Position numbers and translations under genes: made by a program. From Verrucomicrobiota bacterium (GTDB lineage Bacteria > Verrucomicrobiota > Verrucomicrobiia > Chthoniobacterales > SZAS-18), in NCBI GenBank assembly GCA_025353105.1, contig JANXRG010000078.1, positions 1 through 51,272 on the forward strand: a stretch of DNA of 51,272 nt, written 5' to 3'. Below the pieces are notes generated by a model. That model saw only the letters and a list, made by a program, of their open reading frames with translations, did no database searches and was not told the DNA's origin. How positions within the stretch are numbered: the stretch's first letter is position 1; every line of letters begins with the position of its first letter. This document shows, piece by piece, positions 39,958 to 49,716 of this stretch.

Positions 39958-40992
39958 TTTTTCGCCGGGATGAAGCACGAGGCGGTGGCTGAGATCCAGC
40001 AGGCGCCGCTTTTCGTCGAGGCCGGCCGCCAGCGGGAGTTGGGCGATGCCGATCAACCGGCGCATGATTTCCGCCCCGGCGAACTGCCGCGCCCGCGCGA
40101 TCGAAAATTCCCCGGCCGGGCGGTAGAGCGACCATGCGCGGGCAATAACCGGTGCGGGTTGCGCCGCGAGATGCAGGTGCGCGACGAGAACACCGACATC
40201 AAATTCCGCTTCACCGGCAAAGCCGAACTCCGGATCGATGATTTTCAGTCCCGTGCTCACACGGAGAAAACTGCCCGGGAAAAAATCGCCGTGGAGCAAG
40301 GTCGGTCCGTCCGCGAGATAGCGCTGGCCCAGCTCCTGCACCGCGGCGACGTATCTTGGGTCCTGCTTCAGCGATTTGGCGACGGCCTCGAGCCCGGGAG
40401 TGAATGCATCCAGCGGGAAGCCGTTGTCCGCGCGCAGCGGAAGATCGAAAATGTGCGCGTGATTCAACTCGCGCATCGCGCGATTCGCCAGCATCGCCCG
40501 CTGGACCGGCGCGAGCGGGATCGCGTGCAACGCGGAAAGGTAGGCAAGTAGTGCGCGCAGCGTTTCTTCGGACAGATCGATGACGCCGCGATAGAGCGGG
40601 AAGAAATCCGCGGCCTCGCCGAGATCCTCGAGCGCGAGCATTCGCGCGCCTTCATCGGTCCAGCGGACGCGCGGCATCATCGACGCGACCCCGGCGGCGT
40701 TCGCAATCGCAGCGTAGAACCGACCCTCCGCCAGCGCGCGATCCCAAGGTGCGGCGATCTGCGGGTACTTTTCCACCCACGGTCGTGATTGTTTCAGGAT
40801 GAAGCTCTGCCGGGTCGTGGTGACCCGGAGCACGCAGTTCATGTTTCCCTCGCCCGCCTGGGCGACGCGCACGACGTGCTCCCCCGGCTCCAACCGGTTG
40901 TGGGACTCAAGATAGGCACTTAACACCCCCGGTTCGGCTGAATCCAGATAAGGGACTTCGGGGTGGTCGCGAACGAAGAATTCCTTTGTCAT
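39952..40992 (-). CDS. mtnK: MtnK-like phosphotransferase (S-methyl-5-thioribose kinase family)
   Basis: Aminoglycoside-phosphotransferase-fold kinase of 346 aa. ATP-binding lysine K67 lies in FILKQSRPWVEKYP, the catalytic loop HGDFFPGS is at 234-241, and the metal site DPEFGFAG at 253-260, followed by EFDVGVLVAHL; these motifs are those of methylthioribose kinase, which starts methionine salvage. It is about 50 residues shorter than typical MtnK, and no other salvage gene (such as mtnA) is near, so a related sugar or amino-alcohol substrate is possible. It faces the porin gene divergently. Confidence 0.78.
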   Translation of the reverse strand: MTKEFFVRDHPEVPYLDSAEPGVLSAYLESHNRLEPGEHVVRVAQAGEGNMNCVLRVTTTRQSFILKQSRPWVEKYPQIAAPWDRALAEGRFYAAIANAAGVASMMPRVRWTDEGARMLALEDLGEAADFFPLYRGVIDLSEETLRALLAYLSALHAIPLAPVQRAMLANRAMRELNHAHIFDLPLRADNGFPLDAFTPGLEAVAKSLKQDPRYVAAVQELGQRYLADGPTLLHGDFFPGSFLRVSTGLKIIDPEFGFAGEAEFDVGVLVAHLHLAAQPAPVIARAWSLYRPAGEFSIARARQFAGAEIMRRLIGIAQLPLAAGLDEKRRLLDLSHRLVLHPGEKS

Positions 40993-41069
40993 CGGAGGGC
41001 ACCGGACCCCAGTTTTGGGGAATTGTTCAAAAAAACTTCAAAAAAGTCACATTCCAGTGATGAAAATGC

Positions 41070-41097
41070 TTGTGTCGGGCCTCAACCCGTCTAGAAA
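41070..41097 (+). promoter_or_regulatory. Predicted promoter of the porin gene
   Basis: TTGTGT (41070-41075) and TAGAAA (41092-41097) are 16 bases apart, giving a leader of about 50 bases before ATG 41153. The sequence around is AT-richer than the window average, and an AAGGA ribosome-binding site lies ahead of the ATG. Confidence 0.45.
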
Positions 41098-41152
41098 CTA
41101 TCGACTTGCAGTTCTAAACCTAACCAAAACCACACAACCAAAGGAATCTGAG

Positions 41153-42685
41153 ATGAATTTCAATCTCCTCCCAAAGGTCGGCATCCTCGCCGCGGTCAGC
41201 TTTATTGCTGGCGGCATCGGTACGGCGACGGCAGCTGATCCCTACGACAAGGCACTTGAGGCCCGCGTCGCTGCTCTTGAGCGCGAGCTGAACCTCATGC
41301 AAGGCGACGACAAGGGCAAAGCGGTCAAGCCGGCCGACGTGCCAACCTTTCTCCGCGCCAAGGGCGCGAACGTGAAGGAGCTCGTGATGTACGGCGACCT
41401 TCGTTATCGCTGGCAGTACACGAACTTCGAAAATCAGCTGTTCACCAGCCCGGTGTACTCCCACGACAACGGCAATTCGCGCAACCGGTACCGCCTGCGC
41501 TTCGGGTTTGAGTATCAGCTGACCGATAACTTCTTCATGGGCTTTGCCCTTGGTTCAGGAGCCGATAACGGCAACGACGGCACGACTGCCAGCTTCACCA
41601 ACGGTTTCTCGAAGCAGTCGATCTGGATCGACAAAGCGTACCTGGGCTACAAATTCAAGGACATCCCCCTGACGATCATCGGTGGTAAGCAAAACTGGGC
41701 GTTCTACGCCCTTGACGACTTTGTCTACAATCCGGCCGATAATCGCCCCGAAGGCTTCACGGAAATCTACAAATTGGACGTGTCTCCGATGACGAGCATC
41801 CAGTTTATCGCTGGCCAGTATATCTTCTTCGACAATAACGAGTTCAACAACTCGGCCGGTCTATCGAAGGGCGTCAAGACCGACGCGTACCTGTTCATCC
41901 AGCAGGTGGTGTTCGAGTTCAAATTTGGCGGCACGGGCGCGTCGACGCGCACGGTGCAGGACGGCAAGACCACGCGCACGGAGACCGTTGCTGGCGCGCC
42001 GGCCATGAGCCTGAAGTTCGGCCCAACGTTTCAGTTTTATCCGAACAACGGCAATGTGACGGTGGCCGGGGCGAACACGAATCCGCTCAACGGCATCACG
42101 AATGTCGCCGGCTTTGGCTCGGCGTATGGCAACGCGACTCGCAACCTGATGGTATTTGACATGCCGGCGGAGTTCAACTTCAAGCTTGGCGGCCTCGCCA
42201 TCAAGCCGTACGCGGAAATCGCGTACAACTTCCAAGGCGGCGCGCGTGCGTATGACGTCTATGGCGTCCGGGCGGACAACTTCACCGACAAGATCGCGTG
42301 GATGGCGGGTGTGAAGTTCGGCGACCTTCGCAAGAAGGGCGACTGGTCCATCTCGGCGGACTACCGTTCGGTTGGGGTCGGCTCCATCGATCCGAACCTC
42401 AATGACCCGAACTGGGCGGGGAGCCGGCTAAATATGCAGGGTCCGAAAATCGCCCTTGCCTATCGCTTCACGAACTGGCTGACCGGCAACGTCAACTTTT
42501 TCTCCGGCTGGAATCTGCGTTCGAACCTCCGCCCGTCGGCGGTCGTCGGCGCAGCAACGAGCCCGGCCATCCTGCCCGCTCCTGGTGCGGCGACTGTGAC
42601 CTTCAAGAATACGAAGGTTGCGATCGTTCCGTTCGACTACAATGCGTCGCAGATTATCCAGGTGGAACTGAACGCCACGTTCTAA
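41153..42685 (+). CDS. Putative outer-membrane porin
   Basis: Predicted outer-membrane beta-barrel of 510 aa. The start at ATG 41153 gives a signal peptide (LPKVGILAAVSFIAGGIGTA) cleaved near TAAD, followed by a short coiled segment EARVAALERELNLMQ, as in trimeric porins with an N-terminal coiled coil. The barrel begins MYGDLRYRWQYTNFENQLF and alternates polar/aromatic strands (FGFEYQLTDNFFMGFALGSG), ending with a strand ...IIQVELNATF whose terminal Phe is a BAM-recognition feature. It has its own promoter and terminator. Substrate specificity unknown. Confidence 0.85.
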   Translation: MNFNLLPKVGILAAVSFIAGGIGTATAADPYDKALEARVAALERELNLMQGDDKGKAVKPADVPTFLRAKGANVKELVMYGDLRYRWQYTNFENQLFTSPVYSHDNGNSRNRYRLRFGFEYQLTDNFFMGFALGSGADNGNDGTTASFTNGFSKQSIWIDKAYLGYKFKDIPLTIIGGKQNWAFYALDDFVYNPADNRPEGFTEIYKLDVSPMTSIQFIAGQYIFFDNNEFNNSAGLSKGVKTDAYLFIQQVVFEFKFGGTGASTRTVQDGKTTRTETVAGAPAMSLKFGPTFQFYPNNGNVTVAGANTNPLNGITNVAGFGSAYGNATRNLMVFDMPAEFNFKLGGLAIKPYAEIAYNFQGGARAYDVYGVRADNFTDKIAWMAGVKFGDLRKKGDWSISADYRSVGVGSIDPNLNDPNWAGSRLNMQGPKIALAYRFTNWLTGNVNFFSGWNLRSNLRPSAVVGAATSPAILPAPGAATVTFKNTKVAIVPFDYNASQIIQVELNATF

Positions 42686-42713
42686 TCGATCCGGACATCG
42701 GATAGTTACTTGC

Positions 42714-42750
42714 AAGACCCCACGCAGCAATGCGCGGGGTCTTTGCTTTG
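42714..42750 (+). terminator. Intrinsic terminator of the porin gene
   Basis: AAGACCCC (42714-42721) pairs with GGGGTCTT (42736-42743); the stem continues inward as CGC/GCG after one mismatch, with loop AGCAAT, and is followed by TTTGCTTT. It lies 28 bases after the porin stop. Confidence 0.88.
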
Positions 42751-43104
42751 AGAGGCGAAATCGCCGTGAAAATGGCCCTCCGATCCGCGCCACCAGCTCG
42801 TCCGGCGCAACGTGTGCCAGCGCTCGCGCGCGGTCATTGCAGCCGGTCTCGCTGAGGGCGTTGGCGGGGAAAACTCGAAGAAAGCTTAAGACGGAAAAAC
42901 GAAGAAAGCGCAAAAGGTCGCCTCGGGGATTTTCACCGTTTCATTCATCTTCGAAGCGTGCTTCGAGTTTCGAGCTTCAAGTTTTCCCTGTCCTCAGGGT
43001 CAGCGACCCCGGCTGGAGCTCTGCGAGCGCTCGGGCGAATTTCGTCCAATTTCGCGAGCACGGTTGCTCCACCATCCCGCTTGGGTGATACCGCGGGCCC
43101 TTTA
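42751..43104. other. Gene-free stretch after the porin terminator
   Basis: About 350 bases between the porin terminator and the minus-strand transporter operon. Short ORFs here lack domains and read through low-complexity purine-rich sequence (GAAGAAAGC runs near 42875-42910). A small hairpin TCGAAG/CTTCGA lies near 42951. I see no clear gene, promoter or terminator for the incoming minus-strand operon. Confidence 0.5.
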
Positions 43105-43920
43105 TCAGCCCTTGATCTCCAACCGGTTGCTGATGAGGGCGAGGATGTAGCAGATCACGAAATAGATCGACGCGATGACGAACAACGTTTCGAGCACGAT
43201 CGGTTTGCCAGCCGTCTGCCCGTAGTACTCGTAAAGCTGGCGGCCGGCGGCGGTCAGCTCCTGCAGCGCGATGATGGACGCGAGCGACGTGTCCTTCACC
43301 AGCGTGATGAGCTGGCTGACGATCGACGGCACCATCCGGCGGAGCGCCTGCGGAAGAATGATGTTTATCACCGTATCGAACGGCTTGAGGCCGAGTGCGT
43401 AGGCGGCCTCCAGCTGGCCTTTCTCCACCGAAAGGATTCCCGCACGGAAGATCTCCGCCATCACCGCGCTCGTGTAGAGCGAGAGTCCAATGATCGCGAA
43501 CCAAGGGGAAGGCAGCTTGATGCCAATCTTCGGGAAGACGATGAAGACGTAGAAGATGATGAGATACGACGGCAGCGCCCGCATCAACTCGATATAGCCA
43601 GCGGACAAGCGGGAGATGAGCTTGTTGTTTGAGAGTCGACCCAGCGCGAGGACGAAGCCGACGATGGTGCTGATCACGACGGAGAACACCGCGACGAACA
43701 GCGTGACCTGCAATCCAACCCAGAGAAACTGCCAGGTCGAGAGCGCACCGAAGGGCGACCAGTTACCGAACCGAACGGCGGGGATGATGAGAAAATAGAC
43801 GAGCAGGCCGAGGATTAACCAGCCCGCGGCATTGAACATCCGCGCAAACGTAAAGACCGGTGCGCGATGGAGCGCCGGAAGTTGCGTCTCGGGGTCTGCC
43901 GAAAGGGCCGTGGAGGACAT
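43105..43920 (-). CDS. Polar amino-acid ABC transporter permease 2
   Basis: Inner-membrane permease of the HisM/GlnP family, 271 aa. After an N-terminal extension and helix (AAGWLILGLLVYFLIIPAV) come LWVGLQVTLFVAVFSVVIST and the ELMRALPSYLIIFYVF segment. The EAA loop is visible as GQLEAAYALGLKPFDTVINI. It is the last of four genes in order ATPase, binding protein, permease 1, permease 2, all minus strand, 18 bases after permease 1. Glutamate/aspartate-type substrate is likely from the binding protein. Confidence 0.92.
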   Translation of the reverse strand: MSSTALSADPETQLPALHRAPVFTFARMFNAAGWLILGLLVYFLIIPAVRFGNWSPFGALSTWQFLWVGLQVTLFVAVFSVVISTIVGFVLALGRLSNNKLISRLSAGYIELMRALPSYLIIFYVFIVFPKIGIKLPSPWFAIIGLSLYTSAVMAEIFRAGILSVEKGQLEAAYALGLKPFDTVINIILPQALRRMVPSIVSQLITLVKDTSLASIIALQELTAAGRQLYEYYGQTAGKPIVLETLFVIASIYFVICYILALISNRLEIKG

Positions 43921-43938
43921 GGGCGGGTACGGGTCCGT

Positions 43939-44700
43939 TCAAATGCGGGCGCCTTGCAAGCGCAACGTCTTTGCGCGCAGCGGATTGTACTTCTTCTCCA
44001 GCCAATGGACGAACCACCCCATCGGCAGCGTGAGCATGAGATAGAAGAACACGACCGAGGTAAACACCTCGAAAGTCTTGAACGTACGGTTGTTGACAAA
44101 GTCCGCTTGGAACATCAAATCCATGACTCCGATGGAGGACAACAGCGCTGAATTCTTCAGCATTGCGCTGTAGAGATTACCTAGGGGCGGGAGGACCAGG
44201 CGAATAGCCTGGGGCAGCACGACTAGGCGGAGGGTTTGTAGCACGGAAAGACCGAGGGAGCGGGCCGCCTCACCCTGGCCCCGGGGAATGGCGAGCAGGC
44301 CGGATCGAATGGCTTCCGCGACGTACGCGCCGGTGTAGAGGCCCAACGCGAGGGTGCCGGCGGAAAACGAATCACCGACCTCGATGCCGAAAAAACTAAA
44401 CTTCAGCTGAATGCCGAGCTTTGGCAGCCCGAAGTAGAACACCAAAACCTGCACGTACAATGGCGTGTTCCGGAAAAACTCCGTGAATGCCGTCGCCACG
44501 ACCTTCAGGCCACCGCTGGGCGTGACGCGCAACACCGCGACCACCAACCCGATGGCGAAGGATACGATCGCCGCCCAGAACGAGATGTTGATCGTCATCA
44601 ACATCCCGCGCAGAAAATACGGGAGGTACTCGACGATGGCCGAACCGAAATAGTCGCTGACGGCCGGCGCCGCGGCGTTCGCTTCGGCCAGCAGGATCAT
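43939..44700 (-). CDS. Polar amino-acid ABC transporter permease 1
   Basis: HisM/GlnP-family permease of 253 aa. Motifs include FLRGMLMTINISFWAAIVSF near the start, TEFFRNTPLYVQVLVFYFGL, and the EAA loop GQGEAARSLGLSVLQTLRLV. It pairs with permease 2 to form the membrane heterodimer. The preceding binding-protein gene is 136 bases upstream, a gap without visible hairpin or Shine-Dalgarno site. Confidence 0.92.
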   Translation of the reverse strand: MILLAEANAAAPAVSDYFGSAIVEYLPYFLRGMLMTINISFWAAIVSFAIGLVVAVLRVTPSGGLKVVATAFTEFFRNTPLYVQVLVFYFGLPKLGIQLKFSFFGIEVGDSFSAGTLALGLYTGAYVAEAIRSGLLAIPRGQGEAARSLGLSVLQTLRLVVLPQAIRLVLPPLGNLYSAMLKNSALLSSIGVMDLMFQADFVNNRTFKTFEVFTSVVFFYLMLTLPMGWFVHWLEKKYNPLRAKTLRLQGARI

Positions 44701-44836
44701 GGCAAGTTGGAAACGGCCGGATGCGGTGAGCGCGCAACCGTGGGGAAAGGAAGACGGGATGCGGCGCGCGACGGCATGAACTCGGGGCGGGTCATCGCCA
44801 AAGTTTCTCGTCGCGCGCCTTGGGAAACTTCAAATC

Positions 44837-45700
44837 CTATTTCGGCGGATCGATGCTCACGCCGCTGACGGGCTTGATGTTCTTGTCGTAGATCGCCTTC
44901 CAGCGTCCGTCCGTCTTCATCTTGGCGAGCTCCGCATTGACGAAGGCCGTCAGGTCCGGCTTGCCCTTCTTGATCCCGATGCCATACGGCTCGGAGGTGA
45001 ACTGCCCGCCCACCATTTCGTACTTGTCCGGCGCGGTGGCCTTGAAACCGAGCAGGATCGCGTCATCCGTGGTCATTGCGTCCGCCTGGCCGTTCTTGAG
45101 AGCCTCGAAGCATTCCGAATAACCCTTGAAGAGCAGTGGCTTGCTGGTCGGTGCCTTTTCGACCAGCGTTTTTTCGCTGGTGGAACCCTGCGCGGTGGCC
45201 ACGACTTTGCCGCCGAGATCGCTCACGCTCTTGATGGGGCTGCCCTTGGGCACGAGGAGCGACTGGCCGGCCACATAGTAAACGTCCGACATATCGATCT
45301 GTTTCTTGCGATCCTCGGTGATGGTCATCGTGCTGGCGACGAGGTCCACTTTGTCCTCCTGCAGGAATGGGACGCGGTTTGCGGAGATGGCTTCGACGAG
45401 TTCCAGCTTGTCTTCGCTGCCGAGGAGCGCCTTGGCGAGCGCGCGGGCGATGTCGGCGTCGAGTCCCTCGACGCGCTTGGTGATCGGGTTGTTCTGGCCA
45501 AACAAAGGCACGTTGAATTTCACGCCGACGACCAGTTTTCCCCGGGCCTTGATGTCAGGGATGACGTTTTTCGCTACGACGGGCGTCGGAGCTGGGGTGG
45601 CGGCCGCAGTGGCGGGCGGAGCTGCGGCCGGCGTCTGGGCGAACAGGCTGCCGGCGGAAAGGGCGATCGCGACAGAGGCGATCCACGGATGAAGCTTCAT
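44837..45700 (-). CDS. Polar amino-acid ABC transporter binding protein (glutamate/aspartate type)
   Basis: Periplasmic type-2 binding protein of 287 aa. The start at ATG 45700 gives signal peptide MKLHPWIASVAIALSAGSLF ending AQT; the longer frame from 45808 lacks a signal. A Pro/Ala-rich linker precedes the core: IKARGKLVVGVKFNVPLFGQ, EGLDADIARALAKALLG, KVDLVASTMTITEDRKKQI and FTSEPYGIGIKKGKPDLTAF, the usual GluB/HisJ-type landmarks. It lies second in the operon, after the ATPase. Confidence 0.92.
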   Translation of the reverse strand: MKLHPWIASVAIALSAGSLFAQTPAAAPPATAAATPAPTPVVAKNVIPDIKARGKLVVGVKFNVPLFGQNNPITKRVEGLDADIARALAKALLGSEDKLELVEAISANRVPFLQEDKVDLVASTMTITEDRKKQIDMSDVYYVAGQSLLVPKGSPIKSVSDLGGKVVATAQGSTSEKTLVEKAPTSKPLLFKGYSECFEALKNGQADAMTTDDAILLGFKATAPDKYEMVGGQFTSEPYGIGIKKGKPDLTAFVNAELAKMKTDGRWKAIYDKNIKPVSGVSIDPPK

Positions 45701-45811
45701 GATTGCAGTTTTGGTTTTGGGTTTCTGGGGAGGCTTTTCCGACCGGCGCGCTGAACCATGGCGCCGGGCGGGAGAGTGGGTTTTGTCGAAAGCGGTGACG
45801 GCTGACAAGGA

Positions 45812-46579
45812 TCAATGTTTGAGAATCTTGCTGAGAAAATCCTTCGCGCGCTCCTCCTTTGGATTGTCAAAAAACTCCGCCGGTGTCCCGCTCTCGCAGA
45901 CCTTGCCGCCGTCGATGAACAGCACGCGATTGGCGACCTCGCGCGCGAAGGCCATTTCGTGCGTCACGATCGCCATGGTCATGCCGGCCTGGGCCAGTCC
46001 GCGCATGACGTCGAGCACTTCCCGAATCATCTCGGGGTCGAGCGCCGACGTCGGCTCATCGAACAACATGATCTTTGGATCCATCGCGAGCGAGCGGGCG
46101 ATGGCCACGCGCTGTTGCTGGCCGCCGGAGAGTTGGATGGGAAAGGCGTCGGCCTTTTCTTCGATGCCCACGCGTTTGAGGAGCTTCAGGCCCTTTTCGC
46201 GCGCCGCATCCTTGCTGATCCCGCGGACCTTCATCGGGGCCAGCATGACGTTTTGAAGCACCGACAAGTGCGGGAACAAATTAAACTGCTGGAAGACCAT
46301 CCCGGTTTCCCCTCGGATCCGGTTCACGTTCGCGTGCGGATCGCCCAGATTGATGCCGTCGACGATCAAATCACCGCCGTCGATTTTCTCGAGATGATTG
46401 ATGCAGCGCAGCATCGTGCTCTTGCCGCAGCCCGACGGCCCGAGGATGACGATGACCTCGCCCTCCATGATCTTCTCGTTGACGCCGCGCAGAATGTGCA
46501 GCTTGCCGAAATGCTTGTGCACTTCGCGAAACTCGATCAGGGGTGTGCGGCCGTTGGGCTGGTCGACGGAAATGCTCAT
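45812..46579 (-). CDS. glnQ: Polar amino-acid ABC transporter ATPase (GlnQ type)
   Basis: Cytoplasmic ATP-binding subunit of 255 aa. Walker A GPSGCGKS (47-54), Q-loop FQQFNLFPH (96-104), signature LSGGQQQR (150-157), Walker B MLFDEP (171-176) and switch THE (206-208) are all intact. The start at ATG 46579 fits the family; the frame extends upstream but without homology. It is first in the four-gene operon. The symbol reflects family, not proven glutamine specificity. Confidence 0.93.
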   Translation of the reverse strand: MSISVDQPNGRTPLIEFREVHKHFGKLHILRGVNEKIMEGEVIVILGPSGCGKSTMLRCINHLEKIDGGDLIVDGINLGDPHANVNRIRGETGMVFQQFNLFPHLSVLQNVMLAPMKVRGISKDAAREKGLKLLKRVGIEEKADAFPIQLSGGQQQRVAIARSLAMDPKIMLFDEPTSALDPEMIREVLDVMRGLAQAGMTMAIVTHEMAFAREVANRVLFIDGGKVCESGTPAEFFDNPKEERAKDFLSKILKH

Positions 46580-46691
46580 AGATGGCGCGGGGCGCAGTAT
46601 TTCAACCGGTCTGCGGCGTGTCACGCACAGAAGTTTGCTTTCGCCCGGAAAATCCCGTAATCCCTCGACGTCGCGCGCCGCGCGTTCCCCC

Positions 46692-48020
46692 ATGACGGAT
46701 CCGCCGAATCCCTCCCTGCCGCCCGACGAATCCGATCCGACGATTCGTCCGCGCGCCGTTGCCTCCCGACACTTTCGCAAGCCGCCGCAGGATCCTGCTG
46801 CGCCGGCCCCGGTGGAAAACGAGGCCGAGGCGAATTCGGCGGCCCGGACCGCGAGCGAGGAGGAGGAGTTGGAGCAATTGACGAAACAATTCAAGGATCT
46901 CGTCGGGCGGAAGAAATCGCCGTCCGCGGAGCCGCCCGCGGACGAGGAGGCGCGCGCGCGGCGCAAGCCCATGCCGCGCTCGGGCAACGTGAACATGTCG
47001 ATCATGCTCGGCGAGGCACCGGACCCCACGGCGGCGGCATCGTCGGGATCGGCCTACGATTCGACTTCCACCCGGACAGACCCCGCGCACCTCACCTTGC
47101 CTCCGGATTTTGCGCCGCTGGCCTGGAAACTTGGCTCCGTGGCGCTGGTGATGTTCGGGGTTGGCTATATCCTCGCTTGGCTGATTCATCGGCCGCCGCC
47201 GCCGGCGGAGGTTGCCGCGGTTCCGCCGCCGCCGCCCCCCGCGGTCTGGCGGGCGCCCACGATGGACGTGCTCGACCGCGCCCTCGCGGCCGATCAAGCG
47301 GGCGAGCTCAAGACGGCGATTAAACTCGTCACGGAACTCGCAGCGAAGGAGCCGAATCTTCCCGGCCTGGCGCGTTATCTCGCGGTCCTGGAGGTCCGCG
47401 AGGGAAATTTCGTCACCGCGGAAAACGGCCTGCTCGCCCTGGAAAACGCCGGACGCGAATTGCCGCAGGCTTGGTATTTGCGGGCGCTGAACGCGGCCCG
47501 ACAGCGGCACTTTGATGACGCTTACAAGATGCTGCTTTCTTCGCTCGTGCTCGATCCTTTGCCGGCCGACACCTATTATCAGATGGCGGAGGTTTTGCGC
47601 CGGCAGGGAAAGTTGACCGACGCGGTTATCGTTTCGAGGCAGGCGTTGCTGCGAGTCCATCCCGGCTACGGCATCTCGCGGCCGACAATCGCGCTGAAGC
47701 TGCGCCTCGCCCAGATCGAGGGCGGACAGGCGGCCGAAGTCGAAGCGGCGTTGGCCGAGGCAATCAAGGTCCCGCCCGCGGCACCCGAGTGGATGTTCAC
47801 GGCGGCGGCACTCGGTCTCCAGCGGGGGGATCGCGCCGCGGCCGCCGAATGGCTGGGCAAGGCGCGGGCGATCATGCCGCCCGACGAGTTCAGCGCGTGG
47901 GTCGACGATTACTTTTTCCGGCAGCAAACCGCGACCCCGGAACTCGTGGCATTTCGCCTCGCGGAGGACGAACGTCGTCACCGGCGCGCCACGTCGTGGG
48001 AGTTTTTTATCGATCCGTAG
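46692..48020 (+). CDS. TPR-repeat membrane protein of unknown function
   Basis: Protein of 442 aa. Residues 1-140 are hydrophilic and disordered with a charged segment ([20 protein letters not shown]). One TM helix lies at ~145-165 ([20 protein letters not shown]), then a proline linker ([16 protein letters not shown]). From ~180 onward helical pairs of TPR type appear ([60 protein letters not shown]). Topology suggests TPRs in the periplasm. It is divergent from the transporter ATPase and precedes the sigma factor gene by ~220 bases; no functional link is evident. Confidence 0.8.
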   Translation: MTDPPNPSLPPDESDPTIRPRAVASRHFRKPPQDPAAPAPVENEAEANSAARTASEEEELEQLTKQFKDLVGRKKSPSAEPPADEEARARRKPMPRSGNVNMSIMLGEAPDPTAAASSGSAYDSTSTRTDPAHLTLPPDFAPLAWKLGSVALVMFGVGYILAWLIHRPPPPAEVAAVPPPPPPAVWRAPTMDVLDRALAADQAGELKTAIKLVTELAAKEPNLPGLARYLAVLEVREGNFVTAENGLLALENAGRELPQAWYLRALNAARQRHFDDAYKMLLSSLVLDPLPADTYYQMAEVLRRQGKLTDAVIVSRQALLRVHPGYGISRPTIALKLRLAQIEGGQAAEVEAALAEAIKVPPAAPEWMFTAAALGLQRGDRAAAAEWLGKARAIMPPDEFSAWVDDYFFRQQTATPELVAFRLAEDERRHRRATSWEFFIDP

Positions 48021-48238
48021 GCGCGCCCGGCGGGGCCGCAGCGTGAATTCCTGCATCTGCGCGGTCGCCTGGCGGCGCATAGGTGGTCAGAACCCGCGTG
48101 ACAGGTGGGTTTGAAAGCTCCCCTTGCTGATCCATGACCGCTGTGCTTTTCTCGTTTTCGGCCGTTGAGTGGCTGCGTCGGTTCCTCGACGTGCTCTCCG
48201 CGCCCATTTTCCGTTTCAAGAGCCACCCGCGCCGCGCG

Positions 48239-48817
48239 ATGAATTTCACGACCGACGCCCCGACCACGGTGGGACCCGAAGTGGTGCAACGCATCGCGAC
48301 GGGCGATGCGAAGGCGTTTGCTTCCTTTTACGATGCTTTCTCCGGTGCGTTGTACTCGCTGGCCTTCAAGATTCTCGGCAGCGCCGAGGAAGCGGAGGAC
48401 GTGCTCCAAGCCGCCTGCCTGCGGATGTGGGACGACGCCGTCCGGTTCGACGCGCGTCGTGGCACGCCTTTCACTTGGGCCTACACGATTACGCGCTCCA
48501 AGGCGCTCGATCGTCTGCGCCTGCGCCAGCGCCGCGCCCAGCTGATGGAGTCAGGCGGCATGCAGGAGATCATGGCGCAACGCAGCGAAACGCCGTCGGC
48601 CGATAGCGAGTTGGCGACGGGCGAGCGCGCCACCGCCGTGCGCTCGGCGCTCGGCACGTTGCCGGAGGATCAGCGTGAGGCCATCGAGCTCGCGTTCTTC
48701 AGCGGCCTGACGCAGCAGGAAATCGCCACGCGCACGGGCGAGCCGCTTGGGACGATTAAGGCGCGCATCCGCCGCGGCATGATGAAACTCAAGAGTCCGC
48801 TCGCGAAATTTGTATGA
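48239..48817 (+). CDS. ECF sigma factor (SigK-like)
   Basis: Alternative RNA polymerase sigma factor of 192 aa. Region 2 is seen at about 25-95 (FASFYDAFSGALYSLAFKIL, EEAEDVLQAACLRMWDD, GTPFTWAYTITRSKALDRLR) and region 4 at about 137-188 (LGTLPEDQREAIELAFFSGL, TQQEIATRTGEPLGTIKARI). An upstream in-frame ATG (48134) would add 35 residues with a hydrophobic, basic character not typical of the family, so 48239 was preferred. The stop overlaps the anti-sigma gene in ATGA, the normal arrangement for a sigma/anti-sigma pair. Confidence 0.92.
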   Translation: MNFTTDAPTTVGPEVVQRIATGDAKAFASFYDAFSGALYSLAFKILGSAEEAEDVLQAACLRMWDDAVRFDARRGTPFTWAYTITRSKALDRLRLRQRRAQLMESGGMQEIMAQRSETPSADSELATGERATAVRSALGTLPEDQREAIELAFFSGLTQQEIATRTGEPLGTIKARIRRGMMKLKSPLAKFV

Positions 48818-49716
48818 ACGCCCAGCCCGAATTTGACGAACAAACGCAGGAGCGCGCCGCGCTTCATGCGTTGGGGCTGCTGGCGCCGGACGAGACCGCC
48901 GAATTCGAACGCGAGATGTGGACACGGCCGGGGTTGCGCAATCTCGTCCAGGAAATGCGCATTGGCCTCGAAGCGGTGGCGCGCACCGAATCGAAACGGG
49001 AAGCGCCGCGGCACCTGCGCGAAACTTTGATCGAGCAGGTCTCGAACCGTCCAGCGTCGAATCCGCCGATCACCTTTCCCGCTTACGTCCCGGAAACCCC
49101 CGTCGCGTCACGCCCGACCAACATCGTGTGGCTGCCCTGGGCGGCGGCGGCGTCGTTTGCACTGCTCGGCTCGATTTTCTTTTTCCAGCGCAACGCCGCG
49201 CGCACGGAGACGAAGACGGAGATGGTGAAGGCGGGCGAGGCCACGCAGCAGCTTTCTCTCGCGACCTCGCAGACGGTGGGGCTCAACCGCCGCCTCGCGG
49301 ATCTCGAGGCCGAGACCGCCAAGCTGCGCGCGGAGACGTCGCGCCTCGCCCAGACGCAGGCGGCCTCATGGTCGAAATTACGCGTCGCGGCGCTGCGCAC
49401 GACTCCCTCGGCAAATCCGGCATCGCTGGCCGGCGGCCTGGTCCTGTGGGACGCGGACCAGGGCACGGGCATGTTGAACGTGCGGAATCTGCCGCCCGCG
49501 CCGGCGGGCAAGGACTATCAGCTCTGGGTGGTCGATCCCTCGCAGCCGAAGCCGCTGAACGGCGGCGTCTTTAAAACGAACGCTGACGGCACGGCCCAGA
49601 TTTATTTCCGCCCCACGTCCACGACGACGGTCCGGGCGGACAAATTTGCCATCAGCCTTGAGCCCGAGGGCGGCCGCCCGGTCGCCGAGGGTCCGATCTT
49701 CATGGCGGGCGATTAG
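48814..49716 (+). CDS. RskA-type anti-sigma factor
   Basis: Membrane anti-sigma factor of 300 aa. The N-terminal ~60 residues (ERAALHALGLLAPDETAEFE) bind the sigma factor and lack the HxxxCxxC zinc motif. One TM helix lies at ~104-124 (IVWLPWAAAASFALLGSIFF), then a coiled coil (~145-183, NRRLADLEAETAKLRAETSR) and an RskA C-terminal domain (GGLVLWDADQGTGMLNVRNL, PAGKDYQLWVVDPSQPKPLN). The signal would be sensed in the periplasm and released by proteolysis in the family. Its TAG overlaps the convergent cca stop. Confidence 0.9.
   Translation: MNAQPEFDEQTQERAALHALGLLAPDETAEFEREMWTRPGLRNLVQEMRIGLEAVARTESKREAPRHLRETLIEQVSNRPASNPPITFPAYVPETPVASRPTNIVWLPWAAAASFALLGSIFFFQRNAARTETKTEMVKAGEATQQLSLATSQTVGLNRRLADLEAETAKLRAETSRLAQTQAASWSKLRVAALRTTPSANPASLAGGLVLWDADQGTGMLNVRNLPPAPAGKDYQLWVVDPSQPKPLNGGVFKTNADGTAQIYFRPTSTTTVRADKFAISLEPEGGRPVAEGPIFMAGD

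Noticed and set aside
46602-48080. 492-aa minus-strand ORF opposite the TPR gene
   Set aside because: Arginine-rich composition and lack of motifs; the plus-strand TM/TPR frame is coherent.
48134-48238. Upstream start of the sigma factor at 48134
   Set aside because: It adds 35 hydrophobic/basic residues not found in ECF sigma factors; the ATG at 48239 gives the usual layout.
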